A DNA stretch of 7,981 bases from Xanthobacteraceae bacterium (GTDB lineage: Bacteria; Pseudomonadota; Alphaproteobacteria; Rhizobiales; Xanthobacteraceae): NCBI GenBank assembly GCA_030037185.1, contig JASHRR010001326.1, forward strand, positions 1 to 7,981, written 5' to 3'. This document shows positions 1 through 6,005 of the stretch, piece after piece. The notes under the pieces are model-generated. The model did not search any database. It worked only from the letters and a program-made list of their open reading frames with translations, and was not told the DNA's origin. The stretch's first letter is position 1. Every line of letters starts with the position of its first letter. Both the position numbers and the translations under genes were made by a program.

Positions 1-1
1 C

Positions 2-271
2 TCCTTCCACAAGGTCGCCGGCGTGGAGGAGGCAATCAAGGCCCGCGGAGCAGAACTGCGACTCTTGCCGGAGTACTCGGCAGACCTCAACCCAATCGAA
101 ATGGTGTTCCATCCTCTGAAGGCGTTGCTACGCAAAGCGGCGGAGCGCACAGTCAACAGGTTGGAGCGATGCGTTCGCTCCTTCATTCGAGGACTCATAT
201 CAAACCCTCCGAATGCGCAGGCTATTTCAGGCACTGCGGCTATGATCCATTATGATCGGGACGTACTGTAA
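2..271 (+). CDS. IS630-family transposase, C-terminal fragment (5' end outside window)
   Basis: This is the last roughly 89 residues of a DDE transposase of the IS630/Tc1-mariner type, which cuts and joins the ends of its own insertion sequence. The frame is open from base 2. It begins with Ser-Phe-His-Lys, which fits the position just after the second catalytic Asp in this family (usually a DNxxxHK context), so that Asp probably lies just outside the window. The segment LPEYSADLNPIEMVF follows; the Glu of NPIE is the third catalytic acidic residue. A basic helical tail (KALLRKAAERTVNRLE) and the stop at 269-271 complete the usual C-terminus. A GTG at 23 is only an internal codon. Whether the element is intact cannot be judged here, and I could not recognise a terminal inverted repeat downstream. 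The family call is firm; the specific element is unknown. Confidence 0.88.
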   Translation, partial: SFHKVAGVEEAIKARGAELRLLPEYSADLNPIEMVFHPLKALLRKAAERTVNRLERCVRSFIRGLISNPPNAQAISGTAAMIHYDRDVL

Positions 272-735
272 CCCAAGACGCGCAGTTGGCTCTTCTGGCT
301 GGGCGGTATAGTGGACGTTTGACCGCAGTGACTGTCAGAGCTGCAAAGGGATGGCGCCGGTCCTCTGACAGCCCTCGCGCAACTGCTGTCTTATTTGGTC
401 CAGGAAGCCTACCGCGCCCACCGGCGAACTGGCTCTCCCCTGGTGGGCTCGCTTTGCGTCCCGGCGGTGAAGGATTGCCACATGTTGGGTCAAGCCATTG
501 AGGAACCTTGCATTTTACCCGCGATGGCGTTAACTGTCGATGATCGCAGTCCGCCAACGCCTATCGGGTCGCGATCACCTTGGTGAATGGCATATCCCGG
601 CAAGCCAAGTCTTTCGGCTCGCGATGATCCCCGGATCCGACCAGGGAGAGCCTGACAGTGGCGACGTGATCTGCTGCATCGGAACGCGCTCGATCCGGCC
701 AAAAAACCGCAAATAATCGCGAAAAGGCGCCCGCC
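272..735. other. Gene-free stretch between transposase fragment and racemase pseudogene
   Basis: About 460 bp with no convincing coding region on either strand. The short open frames here have Arg/Pro/Ser-rich, low-information translations and no recognisable domain. I see no RNA gene and no clear inverted repeat marking the transposon end. The final bases before 736 contain AAAAGG (about 722-727), a plausible weak Shine-Dalgarno for the next gene. The stretch may include the right end of the IS630 element and the native upstream region of the racemase gene. Confidence 0.5.
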
Positions 736-1852
736 ATGAGGCAACCGCTTTCCGGCATCGTGGTTCTCGATTTCACCACGCTTCTCCCAGGCCCGCTCGC
801 CACCCTGATGCTGGCGGAAGCAGGCGCCGAGGTCGTCAAGATCGAGCGGCCGGGCGGCGAGGAGCTGCGGCGCCACCCCCCCTGCATCGACGGCGAGAGC
901 GCCGTCTATGCGCTGCTCAATCGCGGCAAGAAAGCCCTGGTGCTCGACCTCAAGGCGCCCGACGCCCGGGCGCGGCTCGAGCCGCTTCTCGCCCGCTGCG
1001 ACGTCGTGGTCGAGCAGTTCCGGCCGGGCGTGATGGCGCGGCTCGGGCTTGGCTACGAAGCGGTCAGGGCCATCAATCCGCGGGCCGTCTATTGTGCTTA
1101 TTACGGGTTACGGTCAGGACGGTCCGCGCCGCAACGAAGCTGGCCACGACCTCAACTACATTGCTGCCACCGGACTTCTCGCGCTTTCTCCCGGCCCGCC
1201 AGATCGGCCGACCGTGCCGCCGGCCCTCATCGGCGATATCGGCGGCGGCGCAATGCCGGCCGTGATGAATATTCTGCTCAGCCTGCGCCGCCGCGACGCC
1301 ACCGGAGAGGGCTGCTTCATCGATATCGCGATGGCGGACGCGATGTTCACCTTCGCCTGGCACGCGCTGGCGTCCGGTTTCGCAGAGCAGCGGTTTCCGG
1401 CGCCGGGCGCGGCGCGCCTGACCGGCGGATCACCGCGTTACCGGCTCTACCCGACCAGCGATGGCAAGCTCGTCGCCTGTGCGGCATTGGAGCAGAAATT
1501 CTGGCTCGCCTTCTGTGCCGCGATCGGGCTTGAGGCTCGGCTGGCCGATGACGGCGCGGATCCCGCTGCAACTTTGGCGGCTGTCGCCTCCATCATCGTA
1601 ACGCGGACCGCTCAGCAATGGGAGCCGGTGTTTGCGGCGGCCGACTGCTGCGTCACCATCGTGGCGGACCTTGAACACGCCGTTCTCGATCCGCATTTCG
1701 CGGGTCGCGGTCTGTTTGCCCATAAAATCGTCACCGCGAAGGGCACCGTGATACCTGCCCTGCCGGTCCCCATCGATCAGCGATTTCGCCAGGCGCCGCG
1801 CACGGTGGCGACGCTGCGGCCAGGCGAAATGAGTGAGGGCCGCAGAGATTGA
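736..1852 (+). pseudogene. Alpha-methylacyl-CoA racemase / type III CoA-transferase, frameshifted
   Basis: A CaiB/BaiF (family III CoA-transferase) protein of the alpha-methylacyl-CoA racemase branch, which epimerises 2-methyl-branched acyl-CoA thioesters. The first 121 codons (736-1098) carry the N-terminal LDFTTLLPGPLATLMLAEAGAEVVKIERPGG signature and the RPGVMARLGLGYE segment. The frame then shifts: removing one T at 1098-1099 restores Cys-Ala followed by ITGYGQDGP and leads into 250 more codons ending at TGA 1850-1852. The rejoined product is about 371 residues, normal for the family. In rejoined numbering the GHDLNY His137/Asp138, Asp167 of GDIGGG, and Glu252 (ALEQKFW) keep the spacing I recall for the mycobacterial racemase catalytic set (His126, Asp127, Asp156, Glu241). 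As read, translation from 736 runs out of frame to 1533. The lesion may be real or a sequencing error. The acyl-CoA substrate cannot be told. Confidence 0.87.
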
Positions 1853-1971
1853 GGTAGGAAATTCCACGAGACGTTTGGCATTCTCGATTCGAGCGCCGGC
1901 AACTCGGTGGCGAGGTGACGAAGGGCGGGCGACAACGTGTGTTGGCGCATAGAGTTTTCTGCTCGAAGACA

Positions 1972-1998
1972 CCACGGCCGCCTCGTCGTGGCGTTTTT
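1972..1998 (+). terminator. Possible weak intrinsic terminator after the racemase pseudogene
   Basis: A 5-bp perfect stem (CCACG at 1972-1976, CGTGG at 1987-1991) encloses a 10-nt loop and is followed after CG by five T residues (1994-1998). It lies 120 bp after the racemase stop and 140 bp before the next start, a sensible place for a terminator. The stem is short and the loop large, so the call is tentative. Confidence 0.3.
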
Positions 1999-2137
1999 GA
2001 AACATCCAAGTTGCCTGCAGCCATCGTTGATGTCGCTTATCCTGCGCGTTGGGCGAATATGACGAGCACTCAAAAGCCGTCCAAATCGGAGACACCTATC
2101 AGATTTCGAAATTGGCCGGGATGAAACTGTTAACCCC

Positions 2138-3445
2138 ATGACTGCCCCTCCCAAAAGCCAACCACCGGCGCTGGCGCGCCCGCCGACGCGTGCCGCCTCT
2201 GCGGCCGTGATCGGCGGCGGCCCCGCCGGCCTCGTGGCCGCGCTAGCGCTGGCGCATTTCGAGATGCCGACGGCGCTCGTCGCGCCCGCCGCCGGCCCCC
2301 TTCCCGACCCTTCACCGCAAGGGGAGGTAAGAGTGAGGGCCGGGGCAGGCAACGGAGGGGGCACCGACAACCGCACCACGGCCCTGATGATGCCGTCCGT
2401 CAAGGCGCTGGAAACCCTCGGCGTGTGGTCGTCGTGTCGCCATCATGCAGCGCCGCTGCGGGTGATGCGTATCGTGGATGATACCGGCCGGCTGTGGCGG
2501 GCGCCTGAAGTGCGGTTCGAAGCGGCCGAGATCGGGCTCGAAGCATTTGCCTGGAATATCGAGAATGCTCACTTGGTCGCGGCGCTGTGGGACCGCGTCG
2601 CCGCCATGCCATCGCTCGCCCACCTCGCGACCACGGCGACGTCGCTAAGCATCGGGCAGTCGGGTGTGACCGCCACTCTCGCCGACGGCACCGCGCTCGA
2701 TTGCCTGATCGCGGTCGGGGCCGATGGACGCAACTCGATCTGCCGCAGCGCTGTCGGCATCGACTTGGAGAGCGCCGCCTACGCGCAAACCGCCCTCACC
2801 TTCACGCTCACCCATACCCGCCCGCACCACGACATATCCACCGAATTCCATACTGCCCATGGCCCGTTCACTCTTGTTCCGTTGCCCGGGCTGCGGTCAA
2901 GCCTCGTGTGCGTGGTTGCAGATGATGAAGCCAAGCGCCTCGCCGCGCTCACTCCTGCGGCACTCGATGCCGAGATCGAGCGCCGTTCCCATTCCATTCT
3001 CGGCAAAATGCATGTCGAGCCCGGACGCCGGGCATTTCCCGTGTCAATCGCGACGGCAAGTCGATTCGCCGCCAATCGGGTCGCGTTGGTCGGCGAAGCG
3101 GCCCACCTGTTTCCTCCGATCGGTGCCCAAGGCCTGAACCTCGGCGTGCGCGACGCCGTCGCCATCGCGGAGATTGCCGCAGACATTCACTGCCGCGGCG
3201 ACAACCTCGCTGACGCGATCGCCGCATATGACTGCCGCCGCCATTCGGACATCGCCAGCCGTTCGATTGCGGTGGACCTCCTCAACCGCTCGCTGCTGTC
3301 GGATTTTCTTCCCGTCCAAGGTCTGCGGGGCCTTGCCCTCTATGCCCTCGGCCGCATCGGCCCTCTGCGCCGCGCCGCCATGCGCGAAGGCGTCGCGCCG
3401 CGCACCGGTTTGCCGACCCTGATGGGAGGCAACGAGTCCCTATGA
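2138..3445 (+). CDS. UbiH/UbiF/COQ6-family FAD-dependent monooxygenase
   Basis: A 435-residue flavoprotein hydroxylase. The family hydroxylates aromatic rings with FAD, NAD(P)H and O2, most often in ubiquinone synthesis at the inner membrane. The dinucleotide-binding motif VIGGGPAGLVAAL lies at residues 24-36, the DNRTTAL segment near 77-83, the ADGRNS segment at 195-200, and the second FAD motif with the family signature at 319-339 (GEAAHLFPP followed by GAQGLNLGVRD). The usual Asp of the GDAAH motif is Glu320, a conservative change. Residues about 51-76 are unusual: Gly/Pro/Arg-rich and encoded by a palindromic repeat (separate entry). Without them the distance from the first beta-alpha-beta unit to DNRTTAL would be normal. 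The proline-rich first 20 residues are also longer than typical. ATG 2138 has no strong Shine-Dalgarno, but no better in-frame start was seen. A role in quinone synthesis is inferred from family only. Confidence 0.85.
   Translation: MTAPPKSQPPALARPPTRAASAAVIGGGPAGLVAALALAHFEMPTALVAPAAGPLPDPSPQGEVRVRAGAGNGGGTDNRTTALMMPSVKALETLGVWSSCRHHAAPLRVMRIVDDTGRLWRAPEVRFEAAEIGLEAFAWNIENAHLVAALWDRVAAMPSLAHLATTATSLSIGQSGVTATLADGTALDCLIAVGADGRNSICRSAVGIDLESAAYAQTALTFTLTHTRPHHDISTEFHTAHGPFTLVPLPGLRSSLVCVVADDEAKRLAALTPAALDAEIERRSHSILGKMHVEPGRRAFPVSIATASRFAANRVALVGEAAHLFPPIGAQGLNLGVRDAVAIAEIAADIHCRGDNLADAIAAYDCRRHSDIASRSIAVDLLNRSLLSDFLPVQGLRGLALYALGRIGPLRRAAMREGVAPRTGLPTLMGGNESL
2291..2345. repeat. GC-rich palindromic repeat inserted in frame in the monooxygenase gene
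   Basis: The core is a hairpin with arms 2310-2316 and 2321-2327, a GCAA tetraloop (2317-2320), six of seven pairs including one T-G pair, and one A-G mismatch. An outer pair GGCCC (2294-2298) / GGGCC (2337-2341) lies symmetrically around it. Its forward translation has the PSPQGE character and the reverse strand reads SPCGEGSGRG, both typical of short palindromic intergenic repeats in this bacterial group. It occupies codons about 52-69 of the monooxygenase without breaking the frame. I infer insertion because the protein has extra residues exactly here. Confidence 0.6.
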
Positions 3446-3549
3446 ACCCATTCAGTTTTGGGATCCGGCCGGTGTGCAGGGGACAGGGTCAGGCGAGGCC
3501 GCAAGGCCCACAAGCCCTCCCCAGCGCTCACCGGCTTGGCGGGGAGACA

Positions 3550-3600
3550 CGGCCCGTGCAAAGGGCCGGCACACAGAAAGCCCCGCCTAGCGGCGGGGGC
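3550..3600. repeat. Pair of GC-rich hairpins, repetitive-element-like, possible minus-strand terminator
   Basis: Two perfect stems stand side by side. CGGCCC (3550-3555) pairs with GGGCCG (3563-3568) around a 7-nt loop. CCCCGCC (3581-3587) pairs with GGCGGGG (3592-3598) around TAGC. A smaller GGCC-GCAA-GGCC hairpin lies upstream near 3499-3510. Read on the minus strand, the second stem is followed by CTTTCTGTG, so it could end transcription from the minus-strand gene whose stop is at 3732, though the T-run is poor. The rest of 3446-3731 holds no convincing gene; an open frame starting at 3442 has junk-like composition. Confidence 0.4.
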
Positions 3601-3731
3601 CAAGTCGAAAGGAAGTCGTTTGATCGAACCGCTCACGCACAAAGCCGGGAATTTGTTCCCCCAGCCCCGTCAGGCCCGCCGGCGTGGCCGCGGACGACAG
3701 CCGGTTCGGTGCCGCAAACCGCGCTCCGCCG

Positions 3732-4007
3732 TCAGTGACGGTGAATGAACTTGTGGAACCGGCTCATCTTTCCACCTGCGGTCTTCTCCTGATAGAGGAA
3801 CGCCAGCTTGGAGGCCTCGAACTTGTCGAAAAACGCATCCCAGTCGACAGGATGGAGCTTTTCATCCTTCACCCCGAAATCGAACCGCAGGACGCCGGCC
3901 TCCTCCTTGCCGTGTTCGGTTCCCGTAACGCTGGTCGGATGACCGCCGCGCTTCTGCGCCCACTTGCGGATGGCGGCATGATCGCTGGTTGTCTTGGTTG
4001 CTGTCAT
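3732..4007 (-). CDS. Small conserved protein of the family often mislabelled '1,4-alpha-glucan branching enzyme'
   Basis: A 91-residue soluble protein of unknown function. It opens with a short Thr/Ser-rich tail, then AIRKWAQKRGGHPTSV, GVLRFDFG, and an acidic/aromatic block (VDWDAFFDKFEASKLAFLYQEKTA) before a basic end FHKFIHRH. This layout matches small alphaproteobacterial proteins that databases often call 1,4-alpha-glucan branching enzyme. At this size it cannot be that enzyme, and no catalytic motif is visible. The start at 4007 is chosen over an upstream ATG at 4076 because GGAGGT (4013-4018) sits 5 nt before it and the upstream extension looks non-coding. An EcfG-type promoter lies about 80 bp upstream, suggesting general stress control. 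It is convergent with the monooxygenase gene and has no partner on its strand. There is no signal peptide or membrane segment. Confidence 0.82.
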   Translation of the reverse strand: MTATKTTSDHAAIRKWAQKRGGHPTSVTGTEHGKEEAGVLRFDFGVKDEKLHPVDWDAFFDKFEASKLAFLYQEKTAGGKMSRFHKFIHRH

Positions 4008-4012
4008 GACAC

Positions 4013-4018
4013 ACCTCC
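4013..4018 (-). promoter_or_regulatory. Ribosome binding site fixing the start at 4007
   Basis: GGAGGT on the minus strand, a near-complete anti-Shine-Dalgarno match, 5 nt before ATG 4007. It decides the start of the 91-residue protein against the upstream ATG at 4076. Confidence 0.8.
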
Positions 4019-4087
4019 ATGTCAGTTCCGCGCGTTGCAGGATCGATCTTTTTGGCGGAATCGACCCCAACGCCATCCTAAAAGTTT

Positions 4088-4112
4088 AACGCCACTGGTT
4101 CCGCCAGGTTCC
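4088..4112 (-). promoter_or_regulatory. EcfG (general stress sigma factor) type promoter
   Basis: On the minus strand GGAAC (4108-4112) is followed after exactly 16 nt by CGTT (4088-4091). This is the published alphaproteobacterial EcfG consensus, GGAAC-N16-17-CGTT. A second GGAAC within the spacer (plus-strand GTTCC at 4098-4102) has no CGTT at the right distance. Transcription would start near 4080, giving a leader of about 70 nt before ATG 4007. Position and orientation suit control of the 91-residue gene by the PhyR-NepR-EcfG general stress response. The match is seen directly; regulation is inferred. Confidence 0.72.
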
Positions 4113-4339
4113 GCTCAAGGTGCCGCGGCGCTCATTGCGTCAAGTCATCCCGAAGTAGGGTGCGGAAGCGCGCTCGTGGTCGAACCTGGCGCGCGCGCCC
4201 CGAATGACTCAGACATCAAAAGCCGTCGCTCCGCCGCGCCGGCTACTCCGGCCAGATGCTGCGGTTTGTGGCGCGTGGGGGGATGCTCGCCATTCAGCGT
4301 CATCTGCGCCCCATTGATCGTATTTTTTCACGAGCAGTA

Positions 4340-4367
4340 GCCGGGGACATTTTTTAAACGTCCCGGC
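4340..4367. repeat. Inverted repeat with AT-rich loop
   Basis: GCCGGGGAC (4340-4348) faces GTCCCGGC (4360-4367): eight base pairs with one bulged G, around an 11-nt loop of one A, six T, three A and one C. It is not followed by a T-run, so it does not look like a standard terminator. It could be a mobile-element end or a protein-binding site. It sits about 70 bp before the RND pump remnant, close to where native pump sequence stops being recognisable. From the EcfG promoter to this point I see no gene. Confidence 0.4.
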
Positions 4368-4436
4368 CGCAAGCGCGCTTCAGGCGAGCTTGCGCTCCGC
4401 CGGTGGTGCCCAGTGGCTGTTCGCGCGGCGCAACAT

Positions 4437-4700
4437 CCGGAGCCGATCATCGCTTGCGCCGTCGCGGCGGCGCGCGCCCGCTTGCGGCCAATCCTGATGA
4501 CATCGTTTGCTTTCATTCTCGCCGTTATGCCGCTGGTGCTCGCCACCGGCGCAAGCGCGCGCGCAAGTCACGGTATTCTCCGGCATGCTTGCTTCAACCT
4601 GCCTGCTGTTCGTGCCGGCGTTCTTCGTCGTCGCGCAGCAGGTGGAGGAGTGGCGTCGGGCGAACAGCCGACGCGTGGCGGTGGGGAAGTCGAGGGCTAA
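4437..4700 (+). pseudogene. RND efflux pump inner-membrane subunit, C-terminal remnant, frameshifted
   Basis: A decayed fragment of an AcrB/MexB-type proton-driven multidrug pump, a family of about 1,050 residues. The first frame (4437 to about 4556) reads PEPIIACAVAAARARLRPIL and then MTSFAFILAVMPLVLATGA, the family's conserved loop and penultimate transmembrane helix. The sequence then continues one frame over (from about 4564) as VTVFSGMLASTCLLFVPAFF followed by VVAQQVEEWRR, the last transmembrane helix and cytoplasmic tail. The junction lies between two copies of GCGCAAG (4549-4555 and 4561-4567). A further small in-frame loss is apparent in the last helix, where CLLFVP replaces a longer family segment. 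The upstream pump, roughly 950 residues, is absent. The end at 4700 is approximate. The fragment cannot make a working pump; no companion adaptor gene is in the window. Confidence 0.78.
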
Positions 4701-4719
4701 GGGAATTTTTAGATCGTCA

Positions 4720-4738
4720 GCTGCGCGTCCCGCGCAGC
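4720..4738. repeat. Perfect 8-bp hairpin
   Basis: GCTGCGCG (4720-4727) pairs perfectly with CGCGCAGC (4731-4738) around a TCC loop. There is no T-run on either side at terminator distance. It lies just past the RND remnant. The surrounding stretch 4701-5009 has no gene I can support; its open frames give no recognisable protein. Confidence 0.4.
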
Positions 4739-4979
4739 GCCTGCTTGGCAACGGCGCCCTCTTTTGCGACCACGCCGGGCGGTTCGTCGCCGCAGCGCGT
4801 TCGCGGTCTATTGGGCGAGGATACGTTCAGGCTTGGCAGAGCCAAGAACGTGAATGTTTACCCGGGTGGGGCCATCCAATGTTTAGGTTGAGCCCTGTTT
4901 TGCAGATTGAGCCTTTCTAGCCGGTAGCGGTTAATGGCTGGTTGCGTCGGTTGACATTGTGCGCAAAACTTTGCCCCTT

Positions 4980-5009
4980 AGACTTTAGACTTTAGCCAGC
5001 AGACTTTAG
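4980..5009. repeat. Three copies of AGACTTTAG
   Basis: AGACTTTAG occurs at 4980-4988, 4987-4995 and 5001-5009. The first two overlap by AG, giving a 7-bp tandem period; the third follows after a 5-nt spacer. A TTGACA hexamer lies upstream at 4951-4956, but I see no convincing -10 element at 16-18 nt. The repeats may be a slippage product or a binding-site cluster in front of the SDR block. Confidence 0.45.
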
Positions 5010-5168
5010 GCAGCGCGACGTATCTGGCCGTTAATCTTTGCCTGCGCACAAAGCCCCTGGCCAAACCGATACGCCGCGGCTATCTCGTTCGCGATGGCGT
5101 TTGAGGCAGCCGTCGAATCGTTCAACATCTCCGGCGGCGCGGCGGCGCAGCCCCAGTACCTGAAATGA
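5010..5168 (+). pseudogene. Possible C-terminal remnant of a gene coupled to the SDR gene
   Basis: The frame is open from just after a TAG at 5007-5009 to a TGA at 5166-5168, about 52 codons. The TGA overlaps the SDR start codon as ATGA, the usual arrangement for translationally coupled genes. The predicted end (MAFEAAVESFN, then ISGGAAAQPQYLK) has ordinary protein composition, but I do not recognise the family. No good start codon with a Shine-Dalgarno precedes it; an in-frame ATG at 5094 would give a 24-residue leader peptide. It may be the tail of a lost upstream operon gene, a leader peptide, or a chance open frame in GC-rich DNA. Confidence 0.28.
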
Positions 5169-5926
5169 CTTCTTCTCCTCGCAAAGTTTCCTCCCGAAGA
5201 ATCGTGCTCATCACCGGCGCCAGCCGCGGCATCGGGGCTGCGACCGCGCGGCTCGCCGCCGCCGAAGGCTACGACGTGGCAGTGAATTACCTGCGCGACA
5301 AGGCGAGCGCCGACGCGGTGGTGGCCGATGTCGAGAGGGCTGGGCGGCGCGCGGTGGCGGTACAGGCGGACGTCGCCGTTGAGGGCGAGATCGAACGCCT
5401 GTTTGCGACCGTCGATACAAGGCTCGGTCGCCTGACCGATCTCGTCTGCAATACCGGAATAACGGGGCCGTTGTCGCGGATCGACGCGCTCCCCGCCACG
5501 GCTGCCCGCGAGGTTCTCGACACCAATGTGTTCGGCTCCTTCCTTTGTGCCCGCGCGGCCATTGCACGCATCTCCACCCGGTTCGGCGGGGCAGGGGGCG
5601 CCATGGTGTTCATCTCGTCGGCCATGGCAACGCTCGGCGGGGCCGGCGAATACGTCATATATGCGGCCTCCAAGGGCGCCATCGAAAGCCTCTCCCTTGG
5701 TCTCGCGCGCGAGCTTGCCGGGGAGGGCATCCGCTCCAACGTGGTCGAACCTGGGCCGATCGCGACCGGAATCCATCCGCCGGGGCGGCTGGAGCACATC
5801 GCCAAAGCGGTGCCGATGGGGCGCCCCGGCACCATGGAGGAGGTGGCGCGGGCGGTGCTTTTCCTGCTCTGCGAGCAGTCCTCGTTCACGACCGGCGCGG
5901 TGCTGCGCGTCGCGGGGGGACGGTGA
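5165..5926 (+). CDS. Short-chain dehydrogenase/reductase (FabG-like SDR oxidoreductase)
   Basis: A 253-residue classical SDR that interconverts an alcohol and a ketone using NADP(H), as soluble tetramers in this family. The cofactor motif TGASRGIG is at residues 17-24. The end of the second strand is NYLR (41-44) without an acidic residue, which suggests NADP(H) rather than NAD(H). The usual NNAG motif reads CNTGI (95-99), a departure at Asn and Ala. The catalytic set is Asn121, Ser151/152, Tyr166 and Lys170 (YAASK). The C-terminal FTTGAVLRVAGG ending matches the family. The loop GGAGEYV before the Tyr is of the longer kind seen in many glucose-dehydrogenase-like SDRs. The substrate cannot be told. 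There is no clear Shine-Dalgarno; the ATGA overlap with an upstream open frame suggests the gene once depended on coupling. The quinone oxidoreductase gene follows after 79 nt. Confidence 0.88.
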   Translation: MTSSPRKVSSRRIVLITGASRGIGAATARLAAAEGYDVAVNYLRDKASADAVVADVERAGRRAVAVQADVAVEGEIERLFATVDTRLGRLTDLVCNTGITGPLSRIDALPATAAREVLDTNVFGSFLCARAAIARISTRFGGAGGAMVFISSAMATLGGAGEYVIYAASKGAIESLSLGLARELAGEGIRSNVVEPGPIATGIHPPGRLEHIAKAVPMGRPGTMEEVARAVLFLLCEQSSFTTGAVLRVAGGR

Positions 5927-5993
5927 TCAGATTGCTTGCGTCCTCGCAGCGACTACCTATGATCGCCCGCTCCTAGGCGCGCCTGATGTTAAG

Positions 5994-5999
5994 AAGGAG
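5994..5999 (+). promoter_or_regulatory. Ribosome binding site fixing the quinone oxidoreductase start
   Basis: AAGGAG lies 6 nt before ATG 6006. It supports that start over any in the long open frame that extends upstream as far as 5526 inside the SDR gene, where the translation is an out-of-frame shadow. Confidence 0.75.
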
Positions 6000-6005
6000 A
6001 CGTTC

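Noticed and set aside
502..531. GGAAC followed by CGTT on the plus strand, possible second EcfG promoter
   Set aside because: The spacer is 21 nt (507-527), outside the 16-17 nt the sigma factor needs.
1430..2403. Long minus-strand open frames across the racemase and the following gap
   Set aside because: They lie antisense to the racemase coding sequence and run into the palindromic repeat; the translations show no family features.
3476..3600. Structured RNA gene such as tmRNA or RNase P RNA in the hairpin-rich gap
   Set aside because: None of the conserved sequence cores of those RNAs is visible; isolated hairpins fit a repeat element better.
3442..3738. 98-codon plus-strand open frame overlapping the monooxygenase stop by ATGA
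   Set aside because: The composition is Pro/Arg/Gln-rich, it runs through the hairpin cluster, no domain is recognisable, and it collides with the end of the well-supported minus-strand gene.
4741..4920. Open frames downstream of the pump remnant
   Set aside because: None gives a recognisable protein or a usable start with a ribosome site.
4951..4980. TTGACA as a sigma-70 promoter for the SDR block
   Set aside because: No acceptable -10 hexamer occurs 16-18 nt downstream, where the sequence is C-rich.
5006..5797. 263-codon minus-strand open frame across the SDR gene
   Set aside because: It is antisense to a clear SDR gene, with Gly/Arg/His-rich composition and no domain. It arises from the high GC content.
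5526..6005. N-terminal extension of the quinone oxidoreductase to 485 residues
   Set aside because: The extension is the SDR gene read in another frame. ATG 6006 has a good ribosome site and gives the normal Qor length.
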